A stretch of DNA of 64,000 nt from Austropuccinia psidii (lineage: Eukaryota; Basidiomycota; Pucciniomycetes; Pucciniales; Sphaerophragmiaceae), in the NCBI GenBank assembly GCA_023105745.1, contig JALGQZ010000002.1, positions 80,369,785 through 80,433,784 on the forward strand, read 5' to 3'. Positions 47,210 to 58,181 of this stretch are shown here, piece by piece. Numbering within the stretch: the first letter of the stretch is position 1; the number at the start of each line of letters is the position of its first letter. Both the position numbers and the translations under genes were made by a program. The notes beneath the pieces are model-generated. The model was given only the letters and a program-made list of their open reading frames with translations. It had not been told where the DNA came from and did not search any database.

Positions 47210-47399
47210 ATATACCTCAAGGCTTACAATGACAGCCAAATACCATAAACCAATGGTAGAGCAAAATAACACCAAAACATGAAGCTGAGCCAAACAAGCT
47301 CAAAAGGTATTAATGGAAAGAGGAAACTCACCTGTTTCCAAATAGACAAATCTCATAATCATAGGAAAAAGAATAAAAAAGTTATTCATGCTCAAAGAA

Positions 47400-47960
47400 G
47401 TTGCTGAGCATAAACCTTAATTTTTGCCTCTGATCTGAAATCTGGAGAAAGAGGCTTGACCCAACCAAATGGGTATTAAAATTGAATCTCTAAGGAAGGG
47501 CTATTCAATGGTCCTAGCAAAATTGCTCCAGAACCAAAGCTATAGAAGTTATGGCCAAAATAATGCCAAATAAGGAGGAAGAAAATATTTACCCCTGGTC
47601 TAACTTCTACAGTTTTAATGTGAGATACCTAAAGCAGGTTCATTTTGGAAATAGCACAATCAGGGGTATCTGATGGTGCCATCCATTTCCCCATATCTCA
47701 TCTAGAACAAAACCTATGGGGAAAACAAGTTCAATACAAATTTTGAGAAAATCATATATCTGGATAACTAAAATTGAAGACGGCATAACTTTGCCATATT
47801 TGATGTTAACCATAAAAATAGAAGTACCCTTGTGTATATACTATCCAGGGCCACACAATTAACCAACTTCGAGCTCAATATCTTAAACACCAACAAAGGT
47901 ATAGCAGTGTTAAGGTCAAAATCCCACATTTAGACAAATACAGCTTTACAGTGGGATACT
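47400..47960. repeat. Unclassified dispersed repeat R, copy 2
   Basis: Collinear with 26880-27460 (see there). Lies just outside the family-B element, whose insertion site is at 47229. The sequence left of the B element at 34600-34734 is probably the original neighbour of this copy. Confidence 0.65.
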
Positions 47961-48149
47961 ATCCCATAACTATGATTATGAGGTGTCAACTAGAGGAATA
48001 ATCTTTTTGATAATTCAATACCTCATAGCTCAGCCAATACAGAGGTCTTATTCAGGTTCTGTACAGCATTCTACACATGATCCATGTCAGAAGAGGGCTG
48101 TAAGGTCCACAGGTGACACGTTTCACCCTGTATTGGGGAAAACTACCCA
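47961..48149. other. Transition between repeat R and family-C LTR
   Basis: No clear boundary; part of either repeat. Short plus-strand frames (47983-48316) have no recognisable features. Confidence 0.35.
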
Positions 48150-49062
48150 GATGTGGTTTCAAAAACCCACCTGATCACAATACAGAGTATACAGGACTTG
48201 TGAAACCCACAAGCCAGAACTCAGAAGTGAAAAATCTTCACTTCCTATACTTGGATGGTCTAGAGGACATTTCCACCTCATTTCAGGATACAAGGAGGCC
48301 TTGTAACAACCACTAGCCAGGGGTAAGGGTATTCATACTTAACTCCACTCAAACACCTCAAACCAGCAAAGTCACTGTGTGTATCAGCACTCAGTTTCAG
48401 GAAGCTTCCTGGCTGAAACATGCATGCATTCTGGTTCATCAATACAGCCTGTCAACTTCTGTACAGGTTGGAATTACCCAATACAGTTTGGATACACCAT
48501 CCTGAAGCTTTATGATCACTCAAAACCACCACAACTCTTGTACAGGCTGTGTAAAGCGGTACAGGCCCTGTATTGGCCAGATTCAACTCAATCATCAATC
48601 ATTCTCATGAAAATTATGTGTCTGGATAAGGGATGGTTATTCTCACATATACCAGCCCCTCTGGTGCCCCTGGAGACTTTTCCCCATTTAATTGATTTAG
48701 TTTATTTATTATTTTCTAAATATTCTTATCCATATCTTGGGTAATATATTCATTTAATTTTAATTTAGTCTTTGCATTTTCTTTCTTTTCCTGTACAGTA
48801 TGGCTTGGGTGGCCATATTGTTATTAACCCTTCTCTTTCCATTCTGACAGGTTGAAACAGTGGACTTGGACTTTTTTGTGGTTGGCTCTTTTATTTCTTA
48901 CTCTTATTCTTTTGTTTCTGCTTTTCTTATATTTCTTTATTTAGTAATTTCATCTTACTATGCTCTTAAGTGTGTTTTCCATTTACCATATCCTGAGCCC
49001 TCCATAAGTAAGTCCCAGTTTACTGAGTGCCAGTCCCTCTTCCTTTAGGAGAGCCCCTGTGA
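48150..49062 (+). repeat. Family-C LTR, plus orientation
   Basis: Ends GGAGAGCCCCTGTGACA at 49062, the reverse complement of the edge at 2963 and 60403. Internal landmarks occur in reverse order: ACATATACCAGCCCC, CTGGAGACTTTTCCCC, CTGACAGGTTGAAACAGTG. The left limit is set by the length of the copy at 60403 and is uncertain. Confidence 0.65.
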
Positions 49063-50285
49063 CATTAAATTCATTAACTCATATTTGCTTCTTTCTTTTC
49101 ATTCATTTAAATTCATTTTTCTCATTCTTCAAAATATGACCCTTTATGATTTTATGATTCTTCATGATTATGATTTCTCTCTCATCAATTTCAATCTCAT
49201 TCATTATATTTAAATGAAAATGGATTTTTCTCATTGCTTTAACATTTCTGACCATCTTAATTTCATTCTCAATTTTTTATAAAATCAAATTTTTCTTTTG
49301 TTTTCTTATTCAGGTTGTATTAGGAATTTTTATTGATTGGGGTTTATTTTGGTTATTGATTCAGAAATTCAGGATTCCGTTTGAATTGGATTTATTGACT
49401 GATTTAATTCCTCAAGATAACTGATTATCCTCAAGAATTGATTTGATTATTGATTGACTTTATTCATCAAGATATTGAACTGATTCCTGAAGATATTGAT
49501 TGACTAATTGATTATTGATTATCAAATTCTTCAAGGTTCATTGATATTTGATTTGAATTGACTTTTGATATTGACTGAATTGATTGATTGATTGATTGGA
49601 TTTGTTTTTACTGAAATTCAGGTACTGCAAATTTGTTTTCTGCCCTATTATGCTGACTAAAAAAAACTCTTGCACAGCAAAGGAAAACTTGACTCATCAA
49701 CAGCTCAACTCCTTTAAATGTTTTAAAAAAAATCTCAACACTCAGTCTCTTATTTCACAAAACCCCTGAACAACAACTTCACTAATGACCTTAAAAGCCC
49801 CTCTCTCATTCCTTTCTCTAACACTAGGATCAATTCTCCTTCTATTCTTAATTCTTAAATTTTATTTTTATATTTATATTTTTCTAATATCTCTCATTTC
49901 TATTCTCCTATATATTCATTGTATCATTACAATAAAACAAAAACCACAAGTTAATGTCTCAAACAATTTCTGTAACTTACCAATTCATCTCACTCATCTC
50001 TTCCAATAATTTAGTCTCCCAGATAGTTGATCATATTCCATAAAAATACTTCAGCTGTTCATATTAAATTAATATTCACTTTAGGTATTCATATTTCCTC
50101 TGATTATCATTACTGCGCTTGTATTAACCTTGTTCACTTTTATCTGAAATAAATCTTTCAGTTTTCACCTCAAGACTTTTGATTGATTCCTCAAGATTCA
50201 TCAAGGATTTCATTGATATTGATTTGGCCAAGCTTTTGATTCCTTATTTTCAAGTACCATCAAGTTATTTTCTTATTCTTTCATA
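49063..50285 (+). repeat. Family-C leader, low complexity
   Basis: TTGATTGATTGATTGG-type and TCAAGATTGATT-type runs between LTR and gag, the mirror of 2163-2962. Short frames inside (49785-50009) are not protein-like. Confidence 0.65.
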
Positions 50286-50930
50286 ATTCCAGTTCAGCAT
50301 AGCCCCCCAGCCAAGGATAAAAGATATCAAAGACATCAATCTGTTCTTACTCCTACAGCAAGGGATCCTCTAGACCACACACCATCAGTTCATCAACTGA
50401 GTACAAATTTGGACAGAGGACCACCAACGGAAGGAGAAGCACCCTCCAGAAGAGGAGGTGTGAAGTCAAGAAGATTAAGATCATTCTCTGGCTTATTGGG
50501 TGGTTATCCAAGCATGTCTCAAGAGCCTAGAAGTAGATTAGGGGAAGCTGAAGATGAAGAGGGGGATTCTGAGGAAACTGAAGTGGCAGCTGTCTTGGCA
50601 AGTGCCCCTGAGGTTTCTGAATTAGCAAATCTAGCCAATTCTAATCAACATCTTGTCTCTCAAGCTGAACCAAATTTCCTCAAGATGATGGAGCAGATGA
50701 CTCAATTCATGGGGCAACTCATTCAAGCAGTTCCTCCCAGGGACAATTACAAAGCCCCTTGATTCAAGACTCCATCAATGAAGGCACCTGACCCTTTTTA
50801 TGGTACTCAAGCACATAAATTGGGACGATTTATCCAATCCTGTCAATTTATTTTCCATAATGATCCAGCAAATTTCTTCTCTGACAGGAAGAAAGTTCTT
50901 TATTCAACTTGTTTTCTCACTGGTAGAGTG
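50286..50930 (+). pseudogene. Family-C Gag, start lost and truncated
   Basis: The frame opens with IPVQHSPPAK where the minus-strand copy has MPVQHSPPAR, so the start ATG has become ATT. It continues VLTPTARDPLD, DRGPPTEGEAPSRRGG, SFSGLLGGYPSM, SRLGEAEDEEGDSEETE, SQAEPNFLKMMEQMTQFMGQ. A TGA interrupts at 50760, then the same frame resumes with FKTPSMKAPDPFYGTQAHKL, FIFHNDPANFFSDRKKVLYS, FLTGRV, the beginning of the retrotransposon Gag capsid domain. At 50929 it runs directly into an inverted family-C LTR (TGTCACAGGGGCTC), so the rest of gag is missing. Gag would assemble the particle; this copy is dead. Confidence 0.8.
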
Positions 50931-51765
50931 TCACAGGGGCTCTTATGGAAGCAAGAGTGGCCTGGAACTCAGGAATCAAGAGCTCAATTGGAGGGCTCCA
51001 AAAGAATAAAGAAATAAAATGAAACATATTCCTCTGAAGAAGGATGAGAGTAAAGACAAGTATTCCAACGATAAAAAGAGAAAGGGTAAGCCAATGGCCA
51101 AGATGATAAAGAAAGCCAAAAGCCAAAGAGACAACCAAAGGAATTCTCACAACCACAAAGAATCACCGCCACAATGGCTGAACGCAGTTTATGGTCAGTT
51201 GGCCATATAATATATTTATGGCCAATTGTGCCTTCTTGTTCATATCACCCTTCCACTGGCCTTATTGGCCAATTCTCCACCTCACCAACCCCCATCCATT
51301 ATCCTTGTTTTTGGGCCTGGGGGTCTTTTTAGTCTTCCAGGGGCCTATGGTCCATCTAGCCACCACCAGGGCCCTTGGCCCAACCCTTTATGTTATGGGG
51401 GTTTGGCCTAAATGGCATTTTTGGGCCATTTAGGCCGCCTACGGCCTCTACAGCCCACAGTCGGTGGGACCATTAGGCCCCTTTTGACCCAAATCCAATG
51501 AGGCCAAGGGGGAAGCTCATCATCCCCCAAGGCCAGGTGGGTAAAAACCACAAGTGGGCCCACCTGAGCCGGTTTTGGCCCCAAAATCCAACCAACCCAG
51601 AAATGGCCAAAAACACCTTATGACCCAAAATTGGCCGCAATTCAGCCCATGGCCTCTGGCAACCACCAGAGGCCACCAGCTCAGCTCCAAGCAAGGATCC
51701 CCCTCAGTTTCAGGGGAAGATTTTTCCTTCCTCAATGCACCCCATACTCAAGGATCCAGGAGTGG
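50929..51765 (-). repeat. Inverted family-C LTR end joined to GC-rich sequence
   Basis: TGTCACAGGGGCTCTTATGG starts here in minus orientation, opposite to the LTR and gag on its left, and stays recognisable to about 51140. Then comes GC-rich, GGCCA-rich sequence (51185-51765) like 3893-4414. Short frames on both strands are composition artefacts. Confidence 0.6.
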
Positions 51766-52471
51766 TACATATATGGTATAATATACCATTATGCACCATT
51801 TTTACCCAAAACTCCAATGGAGACGTTTTCAGGACCAAATTATGTGATTCCAACTCAAGTCCCCAATCCATCACCAATTTCAAAGGAGGATTTTTCAGCT
51901 ACTCAGTCTGGAAATTCCCTGGGGCTATCAAAAGACCATTTGAGGACCCCAACCACCTGGCCCTGCAGGAGTTGGGTTGTCAATTCTCATCAGGAGTATT
52001 ACAAGGGAAATTCTCATAGGTTATCAATTATTTCAATCATGTTCAAGGCATCAAGTACTCAGAATTCCTTGGACAACTCAATTGGTCCATACAGGTATTA
52101 ATCAAGCATCCTGTATGGCATTGGCCCATTTGGGCCAATTCATATTCCACTGTGGGAATTCAGTCACACAGTTCAATTCTCAAGATGGCCAGAGCTGTAT
52201 TGGCCCAATTCAGATAATACAGCCAGTTGACTCACCTTCCAGGATCAGCCTTTCAGCTTTTCACATATACTGGCCACCTTTCATCACCTGGGGACTTTTT
52301 CCCCAGTTAATTAATATATTGGATTTATTTTTATCCTTATTTTCTTTTCTATTTATTAAATTAAATACTGATAATATTAAGTCATTCATTTGAACCTTTC
52401 TTCTTTGCCTGTCAGTAGATATGAGTGATCATATCCTTTACTAATTTCATTGTTATTTCTGGCAGGTTGAA
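51766..52471 (+). repeat. Family-C LTR body, plus orientation, left arm of an inverted pair
   Basis: Starts near TATATGGTATAATATACC and runs to GGCAGGTTGAAACAGTGAATT. It is the reverse complement of LTR sequence, and its first 85 bp mirror 52757-52841. Confidence 0.65.
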
Positions 52472-52492
52472 ACAGTGAATTAATGATTCATG

Positions 52493-52841
52493 TCACAGCG
52501 GCTCTTATGGAAGCAAGAGTGGCCTGGCACTCAGGAATCAAGAACTCACTTGGAGGGCTCCAAAAGAATAAAGACATAAAAAGGAATATATTTCTTCAAA
52601 GAAGGATAAGAGTAAAGACAAGTATGCCAAAGATAAAAGGAGCAAAGAAAGGCGATTGGCCAAGATGATAAAGAAATCCAAAAGCCAAAGAGCCAACCAA
52701 ATGAATCCTCAATTCACTGTTTCAACCTGACAGAAAGAACAATGGAATTTTGATTTGGAATCACGTAATTCCGTCCTGAAAACGTCTCCATTGGATTTTC
52801 GGGCAAAAATGGTGCATAATGGTATATTATACCATATATGT
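52493..52841 (-). repeat. Family-C LTR fragment, minus orientation, right arm of the inverted pair
   Basis: TGTCACAGCGGCTCTTATGG at 52493, then CACTGTTTCAACCTGACAG, then a jump (about 52745) to the outer LTR end with AAACGTCTCCATTGG and GGTATATTATACCATATATG. The middle of the LTR is deleted. It abuts the family-D LTR. Confidence 0.65.
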
Positions 52842-54754
52842 TGTAAGGTTTGACTATGAAACAATAAGTGAAAATTACTAATATTTTACTTATTGTTCTA
52901 TTAATGTCCTTATAAACAAAATAAATAAGATGAAAATAATTATAATAATAAAGAATTACTATAATTATGGCAGAAAAAAAATTATATTATTGAATAAATA
53001 TAATAATATAATAAATAAATATATTAAGATAAGATAATTAATATATTTAAAAACACTTTATTATTGTTACCAACAAATAATAAAGGCGTAAAAAATTGTT
53101 TTTTATTAATAAAAAACAATTAATAACAATAATATTACTAATATTAAAGTTATAAATTAATATAAATACTAGTTATATTAATTGTAGAATTATTCAAAGT
53201 AATAATAGAAAGAAAATTATTATAATAAGAAGAAATAACCTACTTTTAATACTTAATGTAATAATTTTGAATAATTTTATGCCAAAAAATGTAAATACAA
53301 CTTTTTTAAATTGTGTTTACAGTAAATTTTAAGGGAAATTACAAATATTCTTAATTTTACGTGGAATTGAGGTTTTTAAGAGAATTTGAAACAAAACAAT
53401 TAAATAAATATAATAATCACATCAGAGATGATGATTATAATAAGATTATCTTTGGTCTTTGATAATATAAGGGTTTTATATATAAATAATAAAGAAATTA
53501 CATTTTGATTCAAATATTTTAGTGTTTTGTAAGCATCTGAGGGGAAAACAGAGTAAAAAGAGCTCTATTAAAGTAAATACCTCCCTCCTAGAGTCCAGCA
53601 GTCTTCTAGTAGACGTCTACTGATGCTTTCTACTAGAATTGATTAATATTTTAAGGTTTGGTGATGAGTACATCATGATCAAACCATCTTACCTCATAAT
53701 TATGCCATTATTTAGAGTTATCACTATAACTCTAAGTTTAATGAAATCATAGGCTTGGAAGAAGCCTAAAATTTGTGGATTCTAATAGTATTCACCAGTT
53801 TTATCACCTATATGACTGTTAAACTTAAAATAAAATTACAGTGAGTGATCTTAAATGATCAAATTTAAACTTAAACCTTGATCATTGATAACTTTTAAGT
53901 TATACACGCTACAGCGATTCTGATAGCTTGGCATGTCCCTATTACACTTCCAAGATAATACCATTACATCATGAAAATTCTATTTTTGATGATTTTTCTT
54001 GTAACTCATCTTTTCTGTTGAAATCTAATATTTTAAACTTCAAACCATGATTTCAAGGGGTTATACCTTGAATATTGTAATAAAAAAACGTCATTCTTCA
54101 CAAATGAGGTAGTAGAATCTTAGTTTCTACTTTTTTTAATTTTGGACCACTTTCACAACAAATTGGTCTACAGCTCTATTGATTTTAATCAATAATCCAT
54201 TACAGGTTTTAACCTTGTTTATAGCTTATGAAATGAAGTTCCTTTCTTTGTTCCTACAGTAATTACGTGGTGACTTTATTTTTGTTTTATCACTCTATCA
54301 TGTATATTTCAAAAGATATTAGCTAAAATCCTTGAATATATGCATTGACCAAAAAATTGCATATATTCAGCTTAACTCCTCAAGTATTGACTTTGGAGAT
54401 TAGCTTCTTAATTGTTTTCTGTGTAGAATTGTATGGAGATAATCCAATGGTACAATTCATTTCAAATTTTGTTTCATTGGTATTTGAAATAATTAAGGAT
54501 TCATGTTTTCTATAAGGCCTTATTAATTATAATTCATTGAATATTGACTTTACAGATATGCCATAAAAATGGTATATGTGTATTTTACCATGAGAAATCC
54601 ATTGGTGTAATTTACTTCAAATGTTTATTCATTGGCCTTTAAGTTAAACCAAGTTTTATGCCTATTTATGGCAGTTTTGTAGTTTTAAGGTATAATTACT
54701 TCAAATATTTCTTGTGACCTTTTTGGGTATGTGGTCATATCTCAAAGGTTCACA
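52842..54754 (-). repeat. Family-D 3' LTR
   Basis: TGTAAGGTTTGACTATG at 52842 to AAAGGTTCACA at 54754, 1913 bp. Ends resemble families A and B but most of the sequence differs. It contains a GTAGACGTCTAC palindrome near 53610 in the part where family B has AGAGGCCTCT. No partner LTR is in the window, so no target duplication can be scored. Confidence 0.85.
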
Positions 54755-54774
54755 TTCCTTACCACCAAAAAAGA
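54755..54774 (-). other. Polypurine tract
   Basis: Minus strand TCTTTTTTGGTGGTAAGGAA directly before TGTGAACC, the LTR start. Confidence 0.7.
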
Positions 54775-54872
54775 TTGTACCACAATCTGATATGTGTAAT
54801 GAGGGTATCATCCACTGTCCTACCTCTTCAATAGACTTTGTTAGTCTTGCAGCTCAATAATGCTTTATTTTT

Positions 54873-56567
54873 CTATTCTTTAGGTTTTCTTTCATGTCTG
54901 AACCTTCTTAGTAGGCTATCAGAATTTGTTATATCTTTCTCAAGTAGCCATTCACCTTTGTGAGTTAAATTCCTATACCCTACAGGGTATTCTCTTTCTT
55001 TTTTGTTTCTTGTCCTTCTTTCTTTAAGGAATTTCAAAATTTTCTTTTCCTCTCCTTCTTCCAAGGGGGGTATTTCAAGTGGGGGTTTATTTCTTAGTGG
55101 AAATAGTTCTTTATCACTTGAGCTGTAAGGTTTTATCAGACCTACAGGGAAAGCTGGGTGGTTGCTCATCAGTTCACCTGTGAGTTCCAATTGCACAGCA
55201 TTGGTTCCATGAAGTGCTTTTATCATAAACGGTCCTGCAAAGGAATCTTTCAAGTTCTTTGGGCCTTTTATGTTATTAAAATTAAGGGTTGATACTAGGA
55301 CCAAGTTTCCTATTTTGAAGTCAAGTGGTTTATGACTTTTATCCCATCTTTCTTTTGCATATTTGAAAGAATCTTGCATACATCTGTTTGCATGGTGTCT
55401 AGCTTTGTCAAGCATTATCTTAAAACTGCTTGCTGTTGGATGTATATCCACTACGTCCTTTTTGAGGGTAGCATAAGGAAATCTTGGATTCCAACCTTTT
55501 TCTAGCATTGCTGGTGTTTTGACAGTAGAAGAATGGATTGATGTTTTATATGCCAGTTCAAGGGCTGGTATTAGTGTACACCAATCATGGGTAAAACCAT
55601 CAGAATCTTTGAATTCTAGTCCATAAGCACAGAGTCTTCTGATCATGTCCTCCAAGGTTTGTATCATTCTTTCTGCTAAATCATCAGTTTTAGGATGGTA
55701 AGCTGTTGAGAATGATGACTTTTTCCCAAACAGGTTATGGAGATTTGTCCATAATGCTGAAGTGAATTTTGGGTCTCTGTCACTTATGATATTTTGGAAT
55801 ACGCCTGTGTGGCTGATGACTTTATTCCATATCATTATGGCTGTGTGCATAGCTGTTTCCTCTTTGCTACATGGTAGGAACATGGGAGTTTTGCTATACC
55901 TGTCAACTAACACTAGGCATGCATTATAGCTTCTGTCTCCTCCTGGAGGTAATGCTGTTACCCAATCCATATGAACTATTTCCCAAGGGGATTTTGGTTC
56001 TTGGATTTGGATCACCATTCTAAATTTCTTTCCTGTGGCTCTGTTGCCTTTTTGACATATGTCACAGGTTTGGCAGTATTCTGAAACATCTTTCTTCCAA
56101 TTTGGCCACCAAGAGCAGGTTTTCACCCTCTCTAGTGTTCTATCTTCTGAGAGATGTCCAGCTGCAACACTATCATTACACTCATGTAAAGTAGTGTTTA
56201 TCAGGGTTCTATCTGTTAAGGCCATAACACATGTGTGTTTTGTTCTATGGTAAAGGATTCCATCAAGGAGGTGGAATCTTCCTTCATCATATGCCTTTTT
56301 CCATGTTTCACCTAATTTTGATGAAAGTGATGGATCTTTGCAGTCTTTCATTAGAAGTTGGCTTAAGATATGGCAATTCTTGTCTATCTTATAGCTTTCT
56401 TTAACTTGGTTAAAGAATTCTGTGCCAATGTCTGTAACACATATTCCTTCTATATGGTGCTCTTCCTGTGGTACCCATGCTGGATTGTCAGCAGTATTTG
56501 ATAGAGCCCATCTGCTAAGACCATCTGCATTTTTATTAATATTACCAGATTTATGAACAATGGTCAT
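54873..56567 (-). pseudogene. RNase H end, integrase and chromodomain-like tail, family D (564 open codons)
   Basis: Longest open pol piece here. It begins in RNase H ([11 protein letters not shown] holds the last catalytic Asp). Integrase: H2C2 zinc region ([11 protein letters not shown] ... CQTCDIC), catalytic Asp in [12 protein letters not shown], Asp in IISDRDPKF, Glu in [14 protein letters not shown], all intact. Then [38 protein letters not shown], and a tail [33 protein letters not shown]...LLRRF, which resembles a chromodomain. Only a TGA just upstream separates it from the RNase H piece ([11 protein letters not shown], where B reads [12 protein letters not shown]), so an Arg codon, probably CGA, became a stop. 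The integrase itself could be intact but has no start of its own. Confidence 0.9.
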
Positions 56568-56573
56568 ATTTCC

Positions 56574-57083
56574 TCAATATTCTTGGATAGAAATTTGCCA
56601 TCTCAGCATATATCTATTTGGAGTTTTCATATTTAATAGATATTTTACAGCATTACAGTCTGTAATCACATCAAATACTGTTCCATCCAAGTAATAATGT
56701 AATTCTTCTAAAGCCCACACTAAGCAGAGGCATTCCATTTGGCTTGCTCCATATCTTGCCTCTGTTGGCTTTATCTGTCTTGAAATAAAACAAATTGGCC
56801 CTTCCACTGGTTTATCATTGATAATTTGTGTCTGGTGTAGTGCAGCACCTAGTCCTTCTCCACAAGCATCAATGTAAAGCTTGAAGGGTATTTTCCAATC
56901 TGGCATTAGAAGAAATGGGGCATTTGTTAAGGAATTTTTCAATTCTTCATATGCCTTGACTCTTTCTTCTGTCATTTCATAGACTGTTTGTTTGTCACAT
57001 AGTTTATACAAGGATTTGGCAATTTTTGCAAAGTCCTTTATATGCTTTCTATGGTAACCAGAAATTTGTAGAAATGATTGCAT
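56574..57083 (-). pseudogene. RNase H and RT connection, family D
   Basis: 170 open codons: [40 protein letters not shown] (first RNase H Asp), [20 protein letters not shown] (Glu intact), [17 protein letters not shown] (Asp), ending at the TGA noted for the next piece. The upstream end is shifted near 57110 and cut off from RT by the 117-bp insertion at 57150. Confidence 0.88.
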
Positions 57084-57149
57084 TTCTTTTTTGTTTGAGG
57101 CATTGGCTTAAGTAGTACTGCTGCTACTTTATTCTTGTCTATGCCTAGA

Positions 57150-57266
57150 TGTCACATGGTGGAATGTGATCTACAACTTGCCAGTATTAATCAGTCTTTC
57201 AACCATTTTAATGGCCTTTTTGGCAAGAGTTCCCTTTGCTGAGGTCTGGAAGACAGCATTTTGACA
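57150..57266. mobile_element. 117-bp insertion with TG...CA ends and target duplication
   Basis: Interrupts the RT/RNase H part of family D. Bounded by CTAGA on both sides (57145-57149 and 57267-57271); removing the insert and one CTAGA restores the order of flanking pol homology. Ends are TGTCA and TGACA, a 5-bp inverted repeat. A 5-bp duplication with TG...CA ends is what an LTR retrotransposon leaves, so this may be a very short solo LTR of a TRIM-like element. A tiny MITE is the alternative. Confidence 0.8.
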
Positions 57267-57271
57267 CTAGA

Positions 57272-58180
57272 CCAAGTCCAGATACAACAGGTCCTAGTGC
57301 CTTGAGTTCACTATATGCAAAATGACACTTTTTCAAGGAAATTTTCATATTCACTTGCACTATTTTTTGTAAAAACCTTTCTAGTCTTGTAAGGTGATTT
57401 TCCCAAGTTTCTGAGAAAACTATGATATCATCAATATAGATAATTAACCATCCTTCTGATAATTATTCAGGAAATCTGGTATTCATAATCCTTTGATAAT
57501 GGGAAGGTGCATTCTTGATACCAAATGGCATTCTTAAGTATTCAAAAATCCCACAGTGGACTATTATCCTAAGTAGTTTCTTGGCATTGTCTGTTAAGAC
57601 ATTTTGATGAAAACCCTTTAAAGCATCCATGGCTTTAATGAACCTAGCTTGTGACAATTGTGTCAATGTCTCATGGCTTCTGGGTATTGGATATCTGTCT
57701 GGAATGGTACAGGTGTTCAGAGGTCTGAAGTCTCCTACCATTCTTGATTTTCCATTATGCCAAGTTATAATGACAGGGGTAGTGACCTCTACCTGTTCAT
57801 TATGTCCTACATTTCTTAATAATCCAAGGTCCATTAACTCTTTAATGTGTACCTCCAAGGCTTCTCTAGCCCTTGGACTAGCTGGGTAAGCAGGTCTCCT
57901 CAGTAAAGGTGGGTAAGGCCTTTCCACATTAAGAATCATATCCACCTCATGCCCAATTATGGCACCTAGTGGCTCTTTGTCAGTTGCAAAGGCATTTTTA
58001 TACTTAAATAAGACGTCAATAAATTGTTCTTTCATTTTTTCTGTTAATTCTTGATTGAATTTTGCCTCTTTGAGTTGTTCAGATATGAAAAGTTCCTTTT
58101 CTGGAATTTTCTCTTCATTCTTAATAGCTGTAATTTGTTTTTTGTTATTTAAGAAGCCAAACTTTTGTCCTTTGTTGTCT
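57272..58180 (-). pseudogene. Reverse transcriptase, family D
   Basis: 58035-57463 encodes the N-terminal two thirds: [104 protein letters not shown] follows PE where the family has PEEL or PTQL. Beyond it the strand still reads [16 protein letters not shown] with the catalytic YIDD, then [12 protein letters not shown] before the 117-bp insertion. 58180-58036 is the protease-RT linker, frame-shifted at an A-rich run near 58200. Confidence 0.87.
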
Positions 58181-58181
58181 C

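Larger units (their letters stand above)
34740..47228 (-). mobile_element. Full-length, inactive family-B Ty3/Gypsy element with nested insertions
   Basis: 3' LTR 34740-36608, internal region 36609-42963, 5' LTR 42964-47228 (interrupted). ATGAC flanks the whole unit (34735-34739 and 47229-47233), a perfect target duplication proving that both ends belong together. Without the nested LTR the element is about 10.1 kb. The minus-strand internal region has the order Gag, zinc knuckle, protease, RT, RNase H, integrase, chromodomain-like tail, typical of chromovirus-type Ty3/Gypsy elements. It carries frameshifts, stops and changed catalytic residues, so it is dead. Confidence 0.92.
42964..47228 (-). 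repeat. Family-B 5' LTR, interrupted
   Basis: 42964-44835 plus 47215-47228 make one LTR of about 1886 bp (TGTAAGATGTG to AAGGCTTACA). The gap is a solo A-like LTR with ATATA on both sides. Similar in length and sequence to the 3' LTR at 34740-36608 but clearly more diverged from it than the two LTRs of the young A element are from each other. Confidence 0.9.

Noticed and set aside
47983..48744. Plus-strand frames of 60-120 codons
   Set aside because: They lie in repeat R and the family-C LTR; other copies do not keep the frames.
51226..52393. Several plus-strand frames of 60-156 codons in the GC-richer region
   Set aside because: All three frames are open in parts and they track LTR sequence; no conserved domain.
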